In this document: one piece after another, positions 45,155 through 53,320 of the stretch
Numbering within the stretch: position 1 is the first letter of the stretch
Layout: the number at the start of each line of letters is the position of its first letter
NCBI RefSeq assembly: GCF_028368975.1
Contig: NZ_JAQNDM010000002.1
Span: 9,418,425-9,482,424 of the forward strand
DNA: 64,000 nt
DNA from: Stigmatella ashevillena
GTDB lineage: Bacteria > Myxococcota > Myxococcia > Myxococcales > Myxococcaceae
Direction: 5' to 3'
Notes under the pieces: generated by a model
What the model was told of the DNA's origin: nothing
What the model saw: the letters and a program-made list of their open reading frames with translations, nothing else
The model's database searches: none
Position numbers and translations under genes: made by a program

Positions 45155-46212
45155 GGCACGACCAAAACCTTACCGGGCCGTGGTTTCGGCCCTCCAGCGC
45201 TCAGTTCAACAGGCAGTTCTGTCAGGCCAATGCGCCGCAACACCAGCCGCTCCAGTGCCCAACTGGCATCCGGGGCCGAAAGCCATCGCAAGCCTCGTGC
45301 AAAACAGGACGGTTCGGTGCCATAGCTCCCCGCTACCGTCAGAGGTTTCCGTCCCCAGCGCACGGAGGCAGAGCCCTCCTGACGGCGGAGGGGATCCAAC
45401 GCCAGCTCGACGCCCGCCTCGGCGAAGCGGTCCTCCTGCTGCGTTCCTCCATATAAGAGGATGGCGCCGTCTGGCGTCACCGTGTCCAGGGCCCAGCGCA
45501 GCCAGCGCGCCTCGATGAACGCGGTGGCCAGCACGATGGCCTCCGGGGGTGTCCGGGGAGGCTCGTCCCGGCCGAGGGCCTCGGCGGCGAGCAGGCCGGT
45601 CTCGCGCAGGAACTCCAGCTTGTCCGGGCTCGCGTTGCGCAGGCTTACCGTGGCGCCCGCGGCCCGGGCCGACAGGGCAATGAGCGTCCCGGCGATGCCC
45701 GCTCCCACCACGAGCACGTGGCGTCCGGAGATCTGCCCGCCCAGCGCTTGAGTCACCCGGTCGAGACAGTGCACGGCACACGCGAGCGGCTCCGCGAACA
45801 CCGCTCGCTCCAGGGAGACGGTCCGGGGAACCCAGTGCAGGGCCTCGGCCAGCTCCTTCTCGGTGCCATCGGCCGGCATGAGATCGGCGAAAGCTGTTCC
45901 CCGGTTCAGCGGGCGATTGGGATCCAGGCACACCCGGTCTCCCACCTCGAAAGGGGCTTTTCCCCAGTGCGCGATGACCTCTCCCACGACTTCATGGCCG
46001 AACTGGCTCGCCCCCTGGCGCTGCCGCGCGGCCTCTTTGTAGTCAGAGCGGCAGATGCCCAGCATCAGGGGGCGCACCATCACCCCCGCACGGTGGCGCG
46101 GAGACCAGTCCAGGCCCGGGCGGAGCTGGGGACCCTCGGGTGTCAGGGCCACGTGCCGCAACTCCGGGCGTGCGTCGCCCGTGCTCCGTGCCTCGCCGTC
46201 AAGCCAGGGCAT
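45151..46212 (-). CDS. MDR-family dehydrogenase without a structural-zinc lobe (cluster gene 6)
   Basis: 353 residues, start at MPWLDGEARSTG. Catalytic-zinc residues are likely kept (LGICRSDYKEA and FGHEVVGEVI) and the Rossmann motif is VLVVGAGIAGTLIALSARAA. After DRVCLDPNRP the four-Cys structural zinc lobe of alcohol dehydrogenases is absent. Similar enzymes (such as AcbL and ValN in cyclitol pathways) oxidise or reduce cyclitols. The 5' end overlaps the aminotransferase stop by 14 bases. Confidence 0.85.
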   Translation of the reverse strand: MPWLDGEARSTGDARPELRHVALTPEGPQLRPGLDWSPRHRAGVMVRPLMLGICRSDYKEAARQRQGASQFGHEVVGEVIAHWGKAPFEVGDRVCLDPNRPLNRGTAFADLMPADGTEKELAEALHWVPRTVSLERAVFAEPLACAVHCLDRVTQALGGQISGRHVLVVGAGIAGTLIALSARAAGATVSLRNASPDKLEFLRETGLLAAEALGRDEPPRTPPEAIVLATAFIEARWLRWALDTVTPDGAILLYGGTQQEDRFAEAGVELALDPLRRQEGSASVRWGRKPLTVAGSYGTEPSCFARGLRWLSAPDASWALERLVLRRIGLTELPVELSAGGPKPRPGKVLVVP

Positions 46213-47452
46213 GGCACGCCTCTCCGAAGCGGGCGAGCAGCTCATCCACCTCTTTTTCGGTGATGACGAGCGCCGGGCGGATCTCGATGACGTGGCCACG
46301 TCCATGTTCTGAGACCCGGGTCATCAGTCCCTGGCGCAGCAGGGCCGCCTGCAATCCCAGCGCTTGGGCAGGAGCGGGTGCTCCCTGTGGCCCCACCACC
46401 TCCAGCCCCAGCATCAGCCCGACCCCCCGGACCTCGCCGATGAAGGGATGGTTCGGGGCGAGCCGGGCCAGCCCCTCGCGCAGGCGATTTCCCACCTGCC
46501 GGACATGGGGGAGGAAGCCTGGGCGAGAGACAATCTCCACCGTCTTCAGGGCCGCCGCCGCCGCCACCGCGTTGCCCCCTCCGGTGAAGCCGTGGTGGAT
46601 GCGCGGCAGCCCCATCAGACGCTCCTCGGTGAGGATGGCCCCCATGGGAAACCCGCTCCCCGTCAGGCCCTTGGACAGGGTCATCATGTGCGGGGAGACG
46701 CCGAAGTAATTCGCGGCGAACATCTCGCCGGTGCGGCCAAAGCCGGTCTGGATCTCATCGAAGATGAGGACGATGCCCCGCTCCTCGCAGAACCGCTTGA
46801 GCTCGGGAAAGTAGCGCGGCGGGGGGACGATGTTCCCTCCCACCCCGAAGATCGGTTCGATCAGCACGCACGCCACGCTGCCCGAGCTGGCATAGCGGAT
46901 GAAGTCGTCGATCCGCGACACGCAGGGCAGTTCGCAGTGGTCCGCCTGCTGGCCGTAGAAGCAGCGCGAGCAGGAGGGCTCCGGGACATGCAGGGCCCCC
47001 GGCATGACGTAGGGGAAAGGGCCCCGGTGGAACGCGAAGCCCGAGTACCCGATGGTGGCCATGGTCTGGCCGAGGTGGCTCCGGAACATCGTGATGACAT
47101 CCCGCTTGCCCGTGACGTGCTGGGCGATGCGGATGGCGCCCTCGTTCGCGGTGGACCCGCCCGAGCTGCGCAGGTGCACGCGGGACAGGTTCGAGGGGGC
47201 CAGGCCCACCAGCGCCGCGGCGAGCTGCTCGACCGGCTCCGACAGATAGGAGGAGCCCGTGTGCACCAGCCGGTCCATCTGGGCCTTCGCGGCGGCCATG
47301 ACCTCGGGGTGGTTGTGGCCCAGCAGGAGGTTGAAGGTGCCAGAGATGCAGTCGAGGAACTCCCGGCCGTCCCGGGTGCGCACCCGGACCCCCGCGCCCT
47401 CGGTCAGGACGATGTCGCCCGTCTCATAATAGAAGGGGGGCGGCACGGTCAT
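46199..47452 (-). CDS. Class III PLP aminotransferase (cluster gene 5)
   Basis: 417 residues of the acetylornithine/GABA aminotransferase class. Motifs include LLLGHNHPEVMAAAKAQMD, FRSHLGQTMATIGYSGF, IVLIFDEIQTGFGRTGEMF and the PLP lysine in MTLSKGLTGSGFPMGAI. A Cys-rich insert PSCSRCFYGQQADHCELPC is present. In the cluster it probably converts a keto-cyclitol to the aminocyclitol that the pseudoglycosyltransferase uses as acceptor. It overlaps the upstream transferase gene by 4 bases. Confidence 0.92.
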   Translation of the reverse strand: MTVPPPFYYETGDIVLTEGAGVRVRTRDGREFLDCISGTFNLLLGHNHPEVMAAAKAQMDRLVHTGSSYLSEPVEQLAAALVGLAPSNLSRVHLRSSGGSTANEGAIRIAQHVTGKRDVITMFRSHLGQTMATIGYSGFAFHRGPFPYVMPGALHVPEPSCSRCFYGQQADHCELPCVSRIDDFIRYASSGSVACVLIEPIFGVGGNIVPPPRYFPELKRFCEERGIVLIFDEIQTGFGRTGEMFAANYFGVSPHMMTLSKGLTGSGFPMGAILTEERLMGLPRIHHGFTGGGNAVAAAAALKTVEIVSRPGFLPHVRQVGNRLREGLARLAPNHPFIGEVRGVGLMLGLEVVGPQGAPAPAQALGLQAALLRQGLMTRVSEHGRGHVIEIRPALVITEKEVDELLARFGEACHALA

Positions 47453-48894
47453 CGGCGTTCCCCAGGGGCTGTGCCGAGTCCCAGGCTGGAGAGCTGTTGC
47501 CGCACCCAGGTGGGCAGGTCGTACTTGAGGACGACCTCCCGGCGCCGCCGCGCGGCCTCGGCCCGCTCGGCGGGGGTGGCATGCAGGGCCTCTCGCAGGG
47601 CCTGGGCCTGCTCGACGATGTCGAAGGGGTTGACGAGCCGGGAGACGCTGGCGAGGGCCTCGGCCGCGCCGCAGCGCTCCGAGAGGATGAGCACCGCGTC
47701 ACGCTGGTTGAACAGGGTCCCCTCGAAGGCCGTGAGGTTCTGCCCATCGACGGTGGAGTTGAGCAGCAGTACGTCCGCCCGGCGCAGGGCCGCGAAGGTG
47801 CCGTTGACGCTGTTGGTGCAGACGAGCCGGACGGTGTCGCTCCCCAGGTCTTGGTTGGCCGCCTCGACGGCCCGGCCCACCCGGTCCCGGTATTGCTGGT
47901 TGGCCTCCACCGAGAGCCGGTTGGGATTCATCTTCACGAGCAGCCGGGCGCGCCGCAGTCCGGGGTCCTCTTGCAACGCCGCCGTGAAGGCGAGGACGGC
48001 CCGCTCGGCGTTCTTGATGGGGTCGGTGCGGCCCGAGTGGACGACGAGGGGATGATCGCCGATCCACGAGGCCAGCTCGGGGGAGACCTCCCCCTCGCGG
48101 ATGTCCAGGGCCGAGGGGCTGTACCCGAGCGCCATCGCCTCCACCCGCACCGTGCGGCCTTCCCAGCGGAGGGTGGCGGACGAGAAGTCCACGCGTGCCT
48201 CTGGCAGCAGGTCCTCCACACAGGCCAGGAAGTTCCTCACCCAGCGGGTGGCGAAGAAGGCGATGACGTCGGCCCCCAGCATGCCCCGTAGCAGGCCCTC
48301 CCGCATGGGGCGGGGCAACATCCGCCAGTAGTCCGCCGAGGGCCAGGGGATGTGGACGAAGAGCAACTGCGGCGCTTCGGGACGCTGGGCCCGGAGGTGC
48401 TGGGGAACGCCGCACATCTGGTAGTCGTGCAGCAGGTAGACGGGATTGGGGCAGGACTTCGAGCGCTCGAGCAGCGTGGTGGCGAAGGTCGCCGTGAAGG
48501 TCTCGAAGTTCTTCCAGGCCCGGTGGCTGCGCGCGTCGAAGGTGGGCTTCGTCCAGCCATCCCAGAGGTAGTTGTTGCTGGCCCAGAGCAGGTCGGCGGT
48601 GATGATCTCCTGCATGTCCTCGAAGACGGCCGGCTCATGCTGGAGCAGGTGGAGGTGGACGGGGGCAGCCGCGCTCACTTTCACCTCCATTCCCCGGGGA
48701 TGCTGGGACGCCACGTGGCGGTCCTCGTCCGTCATGGCGCAGGCAATCCAGGACACGCCCAGTTGGCTGGCCAGATCGGCCACGACGTTGGCGGTTCCTC
48801 CTGGGGCGAGCTCGGCGGTGAGCGTCCCGGAGACATCGCGGTGGTACGTCACGGGGGCGCGCTTGCTGGCGAGGAAGATGCGTTCTCGGCTCAT
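47449..48894 (-). CDS. GT20-family pseudoglycosyltransferase, VldE/ValL-like (cluster gene 4)
   Basis: 481 residues. It is related to trehalose-6-phosphate synthase but matches VldE/ValL much better: IFLASKRAPVTYHRD, LAPGGTANVVADLASQLGVS, the acidic/His stretch LLFVHIPWPSADYWRMLP, VVHSGRTDPIKNAERAVLAF and NSTVDGQNLTAFEG. VldE joins GDP-valienol to validamine 7-phosphate through an N-linkage with retention, without a classical sugar donor. The Arg/Lys of SGRTDPIKN and the nucleotide-sugar region are kept. This gene marks the cluster as making a C-N linked pseudo-disaccharide. It overlaps the aminotransferase gene by 4 bases. Confidence 0.9.
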   Translation of the reverse strand: MSRERIFLASKRAPVTYHRDVSGTLTAELAPGGTANVVADLASQLGVSWIACAMTDEDRHVASQHPRGMEVKVSAAAPVHLHLLQHEPAVFEDMQEIITADLLWASNNYLWDGWTKPTFDARSHRAWKNFETFTATFATTLLERSKSCPNPVYLLHDYQMCGVPQHLRAQRPEAPQLLFVHIPWPSADYWRMLPRPMREGLLRGMLGADVIAFFATRWVRNFLACVEDLLPEARVDFSSATLRWEGRTVRVEAMALGYSPSALDIREGEVSPELASWIGDHPLVVHSGRTDPIKNAERAVLAFTAALQEDPGLRRARLLVKMNPNRLSVEANQQYRDRVGRAVEAANQDLGSDTVRLVCTNSVNGTFAALRRADVLLLNSTVDGQNLTAFEGTLFNQRDAVLILSERCGAAEALASVSRLVNPFDIVEQAQALREALHATPAERAEAARRRREVVLKYDLPTWVRQQLSSLGLGTAPGERR

Positions 48895-48911
48895 GGGGAC
48901 AAGTCTCCTGA

Positions 48912-49820
48912 TCAACGTGGGGGGACATCGAGCAAGGGGCCGAGGCGCGCGGCACCCGCGGCGAGGCCCGAGATGCTCAGCCCGGAGAGTTCCGGGAGGT
49001 GGTGCAGCCGCAGACTGCGCAGGCAGGCATTGGCGGGGCGGCAGGAGTAGCGTCCGGCGGCGCGCTCCACGGGCCGAACGAGGTTGGGATCCTGCCCGAG
49101 GCTTTCGGCGATGAGCCGACCCCACTCGAAGCGGGACACCCGGTCGGGGCCGGCCAGGTGGAGCACTCCGGAGGGGCCTCCTGGAATCAGGCGCGTGAGG
49201 ACCGCTGCGGCATCGTCGACGAGAATGGGGGTGTTCCAGTGGTCGACGGGCGCCTGCACGGTCTGGCCGGAGCTCACGGTGTCCGCCACCACCATGAAGA
49301 AGTTGCGCCAGCCGCGCCCCGGGCCACGGGGTTCGTATCCATAGACGAGGCTGGTGCGGACAATGAGAGCGCTGGGGTCCGCCGCGAGCAGCACGCGCTC
49401 GGCGGCCAGCTTGGCCCGGCCATAGGCGTTGGCGGGGGAGGGGACCCGGGATTCGTCGTAGCAGGTGTCCTGGCCGTCGAAGACGTTGTCCGTCGAGATC
49501 AGCACCTTGCGGACCGTGGGCGCCTCCTGGCACAGGCGGGTCGCGATGCCCGCATGGGTGGCCATCGCCGTCTCGGGCGCGTTCTCACAGCCGGTGATGT
49601 CGGAAGGGCCATGCACGAGCACCACGGCATGCGCCCCGGTGGTGCCCACCGCCTCCGCGATGGCGCCGGGCCGCGAGGCATCCAGGCCCAGCCAGTCTCC
49701 CGCCCATCGGCCCTTGGGCCGGTGACGTGAGGACAGCGCCACCGAAAACCCTTCTTCCCGCAGGGCCTGGCCGAGCCGCTGGCCAATGAAGCCGCTGCCG
49801 ATGATGAGCACCTGCCTCAT
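48912..49820 (-). CDS. RmlD-like SDR reductase/epimerase (cluster gene 3)
   Basis: 302 residues, start at MRQVLIIGSGFIGQRL (extended SDR Rossmann, GxGxxGxR). It has VRKVLISTDNVFDGQDTCYD and NAYGRAKLAAERVLLA with the YxxxK catalytic pair, as in dTDP-4-dehydrorhamnose reductases. In a cyclitol operon it may reduce a keto intermediate, comparable in position to AcbN. The C-terminal substrate region is not diagnostic. It lies 7 bases after the TIM-barrel gene and 17 before the transferase. Confidence 0.87.
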   Translation of the reverse strand: MRQVLIIGSGFIGQRLGQALREEGFSVALSSRHRPKGRWAGDWLGLDASRPGAIAEAVGTTGAHAVVLVHGPSDITGCENAPETAMATHAGIATRLCQEAPTVRKVLISTDNVFDGQDTCYDESRVPSPANAYGRAKLAAERVLLAADPSALIVRTSLVYGYEPRGPGRGWRNFFMVVADTVSSGQTVQAPVDHWNTPILVDDAAAVLTRLIPGGPSGVLHLAGPDRVSRFEWGRLIAESLGQDPNLVRPVERAAGRYSCRPANACLRSLRLHHLPELSGLSISGLAAGAARLGPLLDVPPR

Positions 49821-49827
49821 GAGGGCC

Positions 49828-50790
49828 TCACCACCAGCGCGCCTGCCGCGGGCTGTGCAGCAGCAGGGGCCGGATGAAGTCGAGGGCGAGGCGGCTGCCT
49901 TCCCATCGGCCGAGGGTGCTGTCCTCGTTCTCCACGGCGACATCGCCGGTGTAGCCCGCCAGGTGGAGCTCGGTCAGGATGCGGCGCCAGTCGAGCTGGC
50001 CCCACCCCGGAATCCGGAAGCGGAAGTTGCGCTCGGCCTCCGAGTAATACCGGTTGTGCGCCAGGAAGTGCCGCCGGGTGACCGGACGGAGCACCTCCGC
50101 ATCCTTGGCGTGGACGTGCCAGATGCGGCTGCCGAACAGGCGGATGAAGTCGACGGCGTCCACGCCGGCCAGGGCCAGGTTGCCGGTATCGACGTTGAAG
50201 CCCCACTCCGCGAATTCACCCAGCACCTCCAGGCTCCGGGCGGCGCTCTCCGTCTCGTAGACGAGCTGCTTCGGGTGCAGCTCGTGGGCAAAGCGCACCC
50301 CGTACTCGCGGTACACGGGCAGCACGGCCCCCATCACTTCGGCGCACTGGGCGAACTGCGAGGCCCACCCGTCCTCCTGCCCAGGCCAGCGGAACCATCT
50401 CGCGTAGTCCGGGCACCCGATGAAGCCCGCGACCAGTCTCACCCCCATCGCGTCAGCCGCGCGGGCGCAGTCCTGCATGCGGCGGATGGCGTAGGCCCGC
50501 TTCTCCGCCGAGGAGCCCTTGAAGATGCCATCCGTCACCTCATGGAGGGGCCCCAGCAGAAGCTGCCCATCCGCGTGGTTGCTGATCGCCGAGATGGCGA
50601 GCCCCGCCTCCGTCAGTTGCCGCTGCACCGTGCCGCGCCGGGAGGGATCCAGCAGGTCCTCCAGTTGGAGCATGCGGGAGGAGGTGTCGACCGCGAGATC
50701 GATGCACTCCAGGCCGAGCCCCTTCACCCGGGTGATGGCCTCTGCGAGCGGCAGGTCCATGTAGGCCGTGGATGCCAGGCTCAGCCGCAT
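49828..50790 (-). CDS. TIM-barrel sugar isomerase/epimerase (AP-endonuclease-2 fold; cluster gene 2)
   Basis: 320 residues, start at MRLSLASTAYMDLPLAEAI. Xylose-isomerase-like TIM barrel with metal-ligand regions VRFAHELHPKQLV, WGFNVDTGNLALAG, RIWHVHAKDAEVL and GDVAVENEDSTLGR. It could isomerise a heptulose phosphate or epimerise a cyclitol ketone; validamycin clusters use a VOC-type epimerase for that step, and none is present here. The start overlaps the cyclase stop by 10 bases. Confidence 0.87.
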   Translation of the reverse strand: MRLSLASTAYMDLPLAEAITRVKGLGLECIDLAVDTSSRMLQLEDLLDPSRRGTVQRQLTEAGLAISAISNHADGQLLLGPLHEVTDGIFKGSSAEKRAYAIRRMQDCARAADAMGVRLVAGFIGCPDYARWFRWPGQEDGWASQFAQCAEVMGAVLPVYREYGVRFAHELHPKQLVYETESAARSLEVLGEFAEWGFNVDTGNLALAGVDAVDFIRLFGSRIWHVHAKDAEVLRPVTRRHFLAHNRYYSEAERNFRFRIPGWGQLDWRRILTELHLAGYTGDVAVENEDSTLGRWEGSRLALDFIRPLLLHSPRQARWW

Positions 50791-52001
50791 GCCTGGGCCT
50801 CCTGCGCGACGAGCTGGCATGCGGCGTCGTACTGGCTCCGGCTGATGTCATCGATGATGGTGCTGCGGTCGATCGCCGTCGGCATGACCAACAGGAGTCG
50901 GCCGTTGCGCACCAGCCGGGCGGTCTCCAGGTGCTGCCACACCTCCTCGCGCAGCCCGTCTGGAACGGTGACGGGCAGCCGCAGCTTCTGGAGCAGGCGG
51001 AGGATCCGGCGCAGGGTGTCCCCGGACGCGAGCCCCAGCCCCACGGAGACCGCCGCGACCGTGGCGGTCCCGATGGCCACCGCCTCGCCGTGTCGGTAGC
51101 GCACGAAGTGCGTCGCGGCCTCCAGGCCATGGCCCACGCTGTGTCCGAGGTTGAGCAGCCGGCGCAGATCCTGTTCGAACGGGTCGGGCGCGAGCAGCTC
51201 GAGCTTCTTGCCGATGGCCGCCGGGATGAGGGGGCCCAGGCCTTCGATCAAGAGGTCCGGCGCGGGCTGGTCCAGGGGCAAAGAGGGGGACAGCGGGAGC
51301 TGCTCGAGCTGCTCGAAGAGGCCGGGCGTTCCAATGAGGGCCACCTTCACCACCTCGGCCAGTCCGTTGATGACCTCCGCGAGGGGAAGGGTGGCGAGAC
51401 ACGACGGATCAATGACCACCAGATCAGGGTGGTAGAAGCCTCCAATGAGGTTCTTGCCCGTGCTGTGGTCGACGCCGACCTTGCCCCCAATGGCCCCATC
51501 CACCTGTCCCATCAAGGACGTGGCGACGTTGACGTAGGGAATGCCCCGTAGGTAGGTCGTCGCGACGAAGCCCACCAGATCGCAGAGCACGCCTCCCCCC
51601 AGGGCCACGAGGAAGGAGCGGCGGCGCACGCTCCGCGAGCGCAGCTCGTCCCAGAGCCTGTGCGCCTGTGCGATGGATTTCGAGGGCTCGCCGGCAGGAA
51701 TGACAATGCACTGCACGGGAGCGCCCGTGGCCGAGATCCGCTTCGTGACGAGTTCCGCGTACAGCGGGCCGACGTGCTGGTCGGTGATGACCACCGCGGA
51801 GTCCGCCGCGTTGGCCTCCATCACCGGGCGCAGCAGATCTCCGAGCCGGGACAGGGTGCCCCGGCCCACGATGATCTCGTAGTGGTCCTCCCGGTGAACC
51901 GTGACGCGATAGCCCGCTTTGCCTGCGTCGATGAGGAGTGAGCCGCGATGAGGAGACTTCACGTCATGGGTCGAGGTGGCTGTGGATCCAGTGGAAGGCA
52001 T
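50781..52001 (-). CDS. Sugar phosphate cyclase of the DHQ-synthase superfamily (cluster gene 1)
   Basis: About 406 residues. NAD and metal motifs are clear: VALGGGVLCDLVGFVATTYL, SLMGQVDGAIGGKVGVDHST, LAEVVKVALIG and RRLLNLGHSVGHGLEA with HGEAVAIG later. The superfamily contains DHQS, EEVS, DOIS and others. Here Arg, Asn and both His of RLLNLGHSVGH and the GGK/GKN lysines resemble DHQS, whereas EEVS normally shows Asp and Pro/Ser there. The C-terminal DKK motif of DHQS reads ARL. Product identity is therefore open. GGGAG 8 bases before the ATG at 52001 supports the start; the frame runs on to 52145. First gene of the operon. Confidence 0.88.
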   Translation of the reverse strand: MPSTGSTATSTHDVKSPHRGSLLIDAGKAGYRVTVHREDHYEIIVGRGTLSRLGDLLRPVMEANAADSAVVITDQHVGPLYAELVTKRISATGAPVQCIVIPAGEPSKSIAQAHRLWDELRSRSVRRRSFLVALGGGVLCDLVGFVATTYLRGIPYVNVATSLMGQVDGAIGGKVGVDHSTGKNLIGGFYHPDLVVIDPSCLATLPLAEVINGLAEVVKVALIGTPGLFEQLEQLPLSPSLPLDQPAPDLLIEGLGPLIPAAIGKKLELLAPDPFEQDLRRLLNLGHSVGHGLEAATHFVRYRHGEAVAIGTATVAAVSVGLGLASGDTLRRILRLLQKLRLPVTVPDGLREEVWQHLETARLVRNGRLLLVMPTAIDRSTIIDDISRSQYDAACQLVAQEAQACG

Positions 52002-52186
52002 TGGGTCGGCTCCCGGGCAACGCGAGGTGTCTGCCGCAAGCGAACAGGTAGTGGGAGCGGACGCGGCCAGGGAGTGGGAAACGGGCGGTGCGGCGTTTTT
52101 CCACTCTCCTCGGGTGCGGGGCTGCTGCTTACTTCCATGCAACACGGGGCCGCGGGGCCGCGCGCAGCGGGAGAGGAGCGTCGTCC

Positions 52187-53278
52187 ATGGAGCACGTGCG
52201 AGCGGTGTTACTGGCGGGCGGGCGCGGCCTTCGCATGGGCCGCCTCGGGCAGGGGCGGCTCAAGCCCCTGGTTCCGTTTGGCGGCCAGTGCCACCTCATC
52301 GACTTCAGCCTCTTGAATTGCCGTGCCTCGGGCGTTGATGAAGTGCTGCTGTTGTCCCAGCACCAGGAGGCGCAGCTGATTCAATACCTGCTGGCGCGCT
52401 GGCACGGCCAGGGGTTGAAGATTCACTTTGGTCCCTATCAAGGCATCACCCCGGAGACCTGTGAGCACGTGCTGGCCACGGTGCACCGGCCGACCGAGGC
52501 CGGTACGGGCGATGCCTTGCGGCTCAATGCGCCCTTCATCTTTGGACGTGGCGTGCGGGAGGTGCTCGTGCTCCATGCGGATCATGTCTACCGGTTCGAC
52601 TACCGGCCCATGTTGGCATTGCACCGCGAGCGCCGCGCGGCCCTGACCCTCGGCTACCAGCGCATCGCTCGCGAAGCCGTGTCTCTGTTTGGCATGGTGG
52701 AGCTCAGCGCCGAAGACAGGCTTCTGCGCTTCGTCGAGAAGCCGGCGCAGCCCACGGCCGACACGGTGTTCACCGCGGTGGCCATCTTCGCGGCGGAGCC
52801 CTTGCAGCGGTACCTGGAAACCCTGTCCCAGGGCCCCTGGCAGGCCGACATCAGCCGGGATGTCATTCCCGCCATGATTCAGGCTGGGGAGCGCATCTTC
52901 GGCTACCGGTTCGAGGCGTACTGGGAAGACATTGGAACCTCGGCGCGCTACCTGGAGGCCCACCGTCGGCTCGTCTCGGACCGGCCCACGCTGGGCCTCG
53001 CGCAGTTGCCGCACACCCTTCAGCCCGCGTCCGCGCGCCACTGGGTGCGCCAGGCCGGAGGGTTGAGCCACACGCTGACCGGGGACGATGTGCGGTGTGA
53101 GGGCCGGGCCGAGCGCTCGGTGTTGTTTCCCGGCGTGGTCATCGGTCCGCGGGCGGTCGTGCGGGACAGCGTCGTGTTGCCAGGGGCGCACATCCTCGGG
53201 GACAGCCGGGTCGAGGGCAGCATCGTGCTGGATGGGGAGCACCTGCACCACGCCCACCTGCGGGACAGAACGGAATGA
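52187..53278 (+). CDS. GlgC-like nucleotidyltransferase (ValB-like, divergent)
   Basis: 363 residues, start at MEHVRAVLLAGGRGLRMGRL, the pyrophosphorylase signature. KPLVPFGG, TEAGTGDALRLNAPFIF and VLVLHADHVYRFDYRPM follow; the C-terminus is a left-handed beta-helix ending RVEGSIVLDGEHLHHA. It is shorter than typical GlgC. The ValB/VldB type activates cyclitol 1-phosphates with GTP. It shares the 185-base divergent region 52002-52186 with the cyclase operon and would provide the nucleotide-activated cyclitol for the pseudoglycosyltransferase. Confidence 0.9.
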   Translation: MEHVRAVLLAGGRGLRMGRLGQGRLKPLVPFGGQCHLIDFSLLNCRASGVDEVLLLSQHQEAQLIQYLLARWHGQGLKIHFGPYQGITPETCEHVLATVHRPTEAGTGDALRLNAPFIFGRGVREVLVLHADHVYRFDYRPMLALHRERRAALTLGYQRIAREAVSLFGMVELSAEDRLLRFVEKPAQPTADTVFTAVAIFAAEPLQRYLETLSQGPWQADISRDVIPAMIQAGERIFGYRFEAYWEDIGTSARYLEAHRRLVSDRPTLGLAQLPHTLQPASARHWVRQAGGLSHTLTGDDVRCEGRAERSVLFPGVVIGPRAVVRDSVVLPGAHILGDSRVEGSIVLDGEHLHHAHLRDRTE

Positions 53279-53320
53279 AGCACAGCGGCCTTGGGCCCGA
53301 ACGAGGAGAAAGAGAGATTC

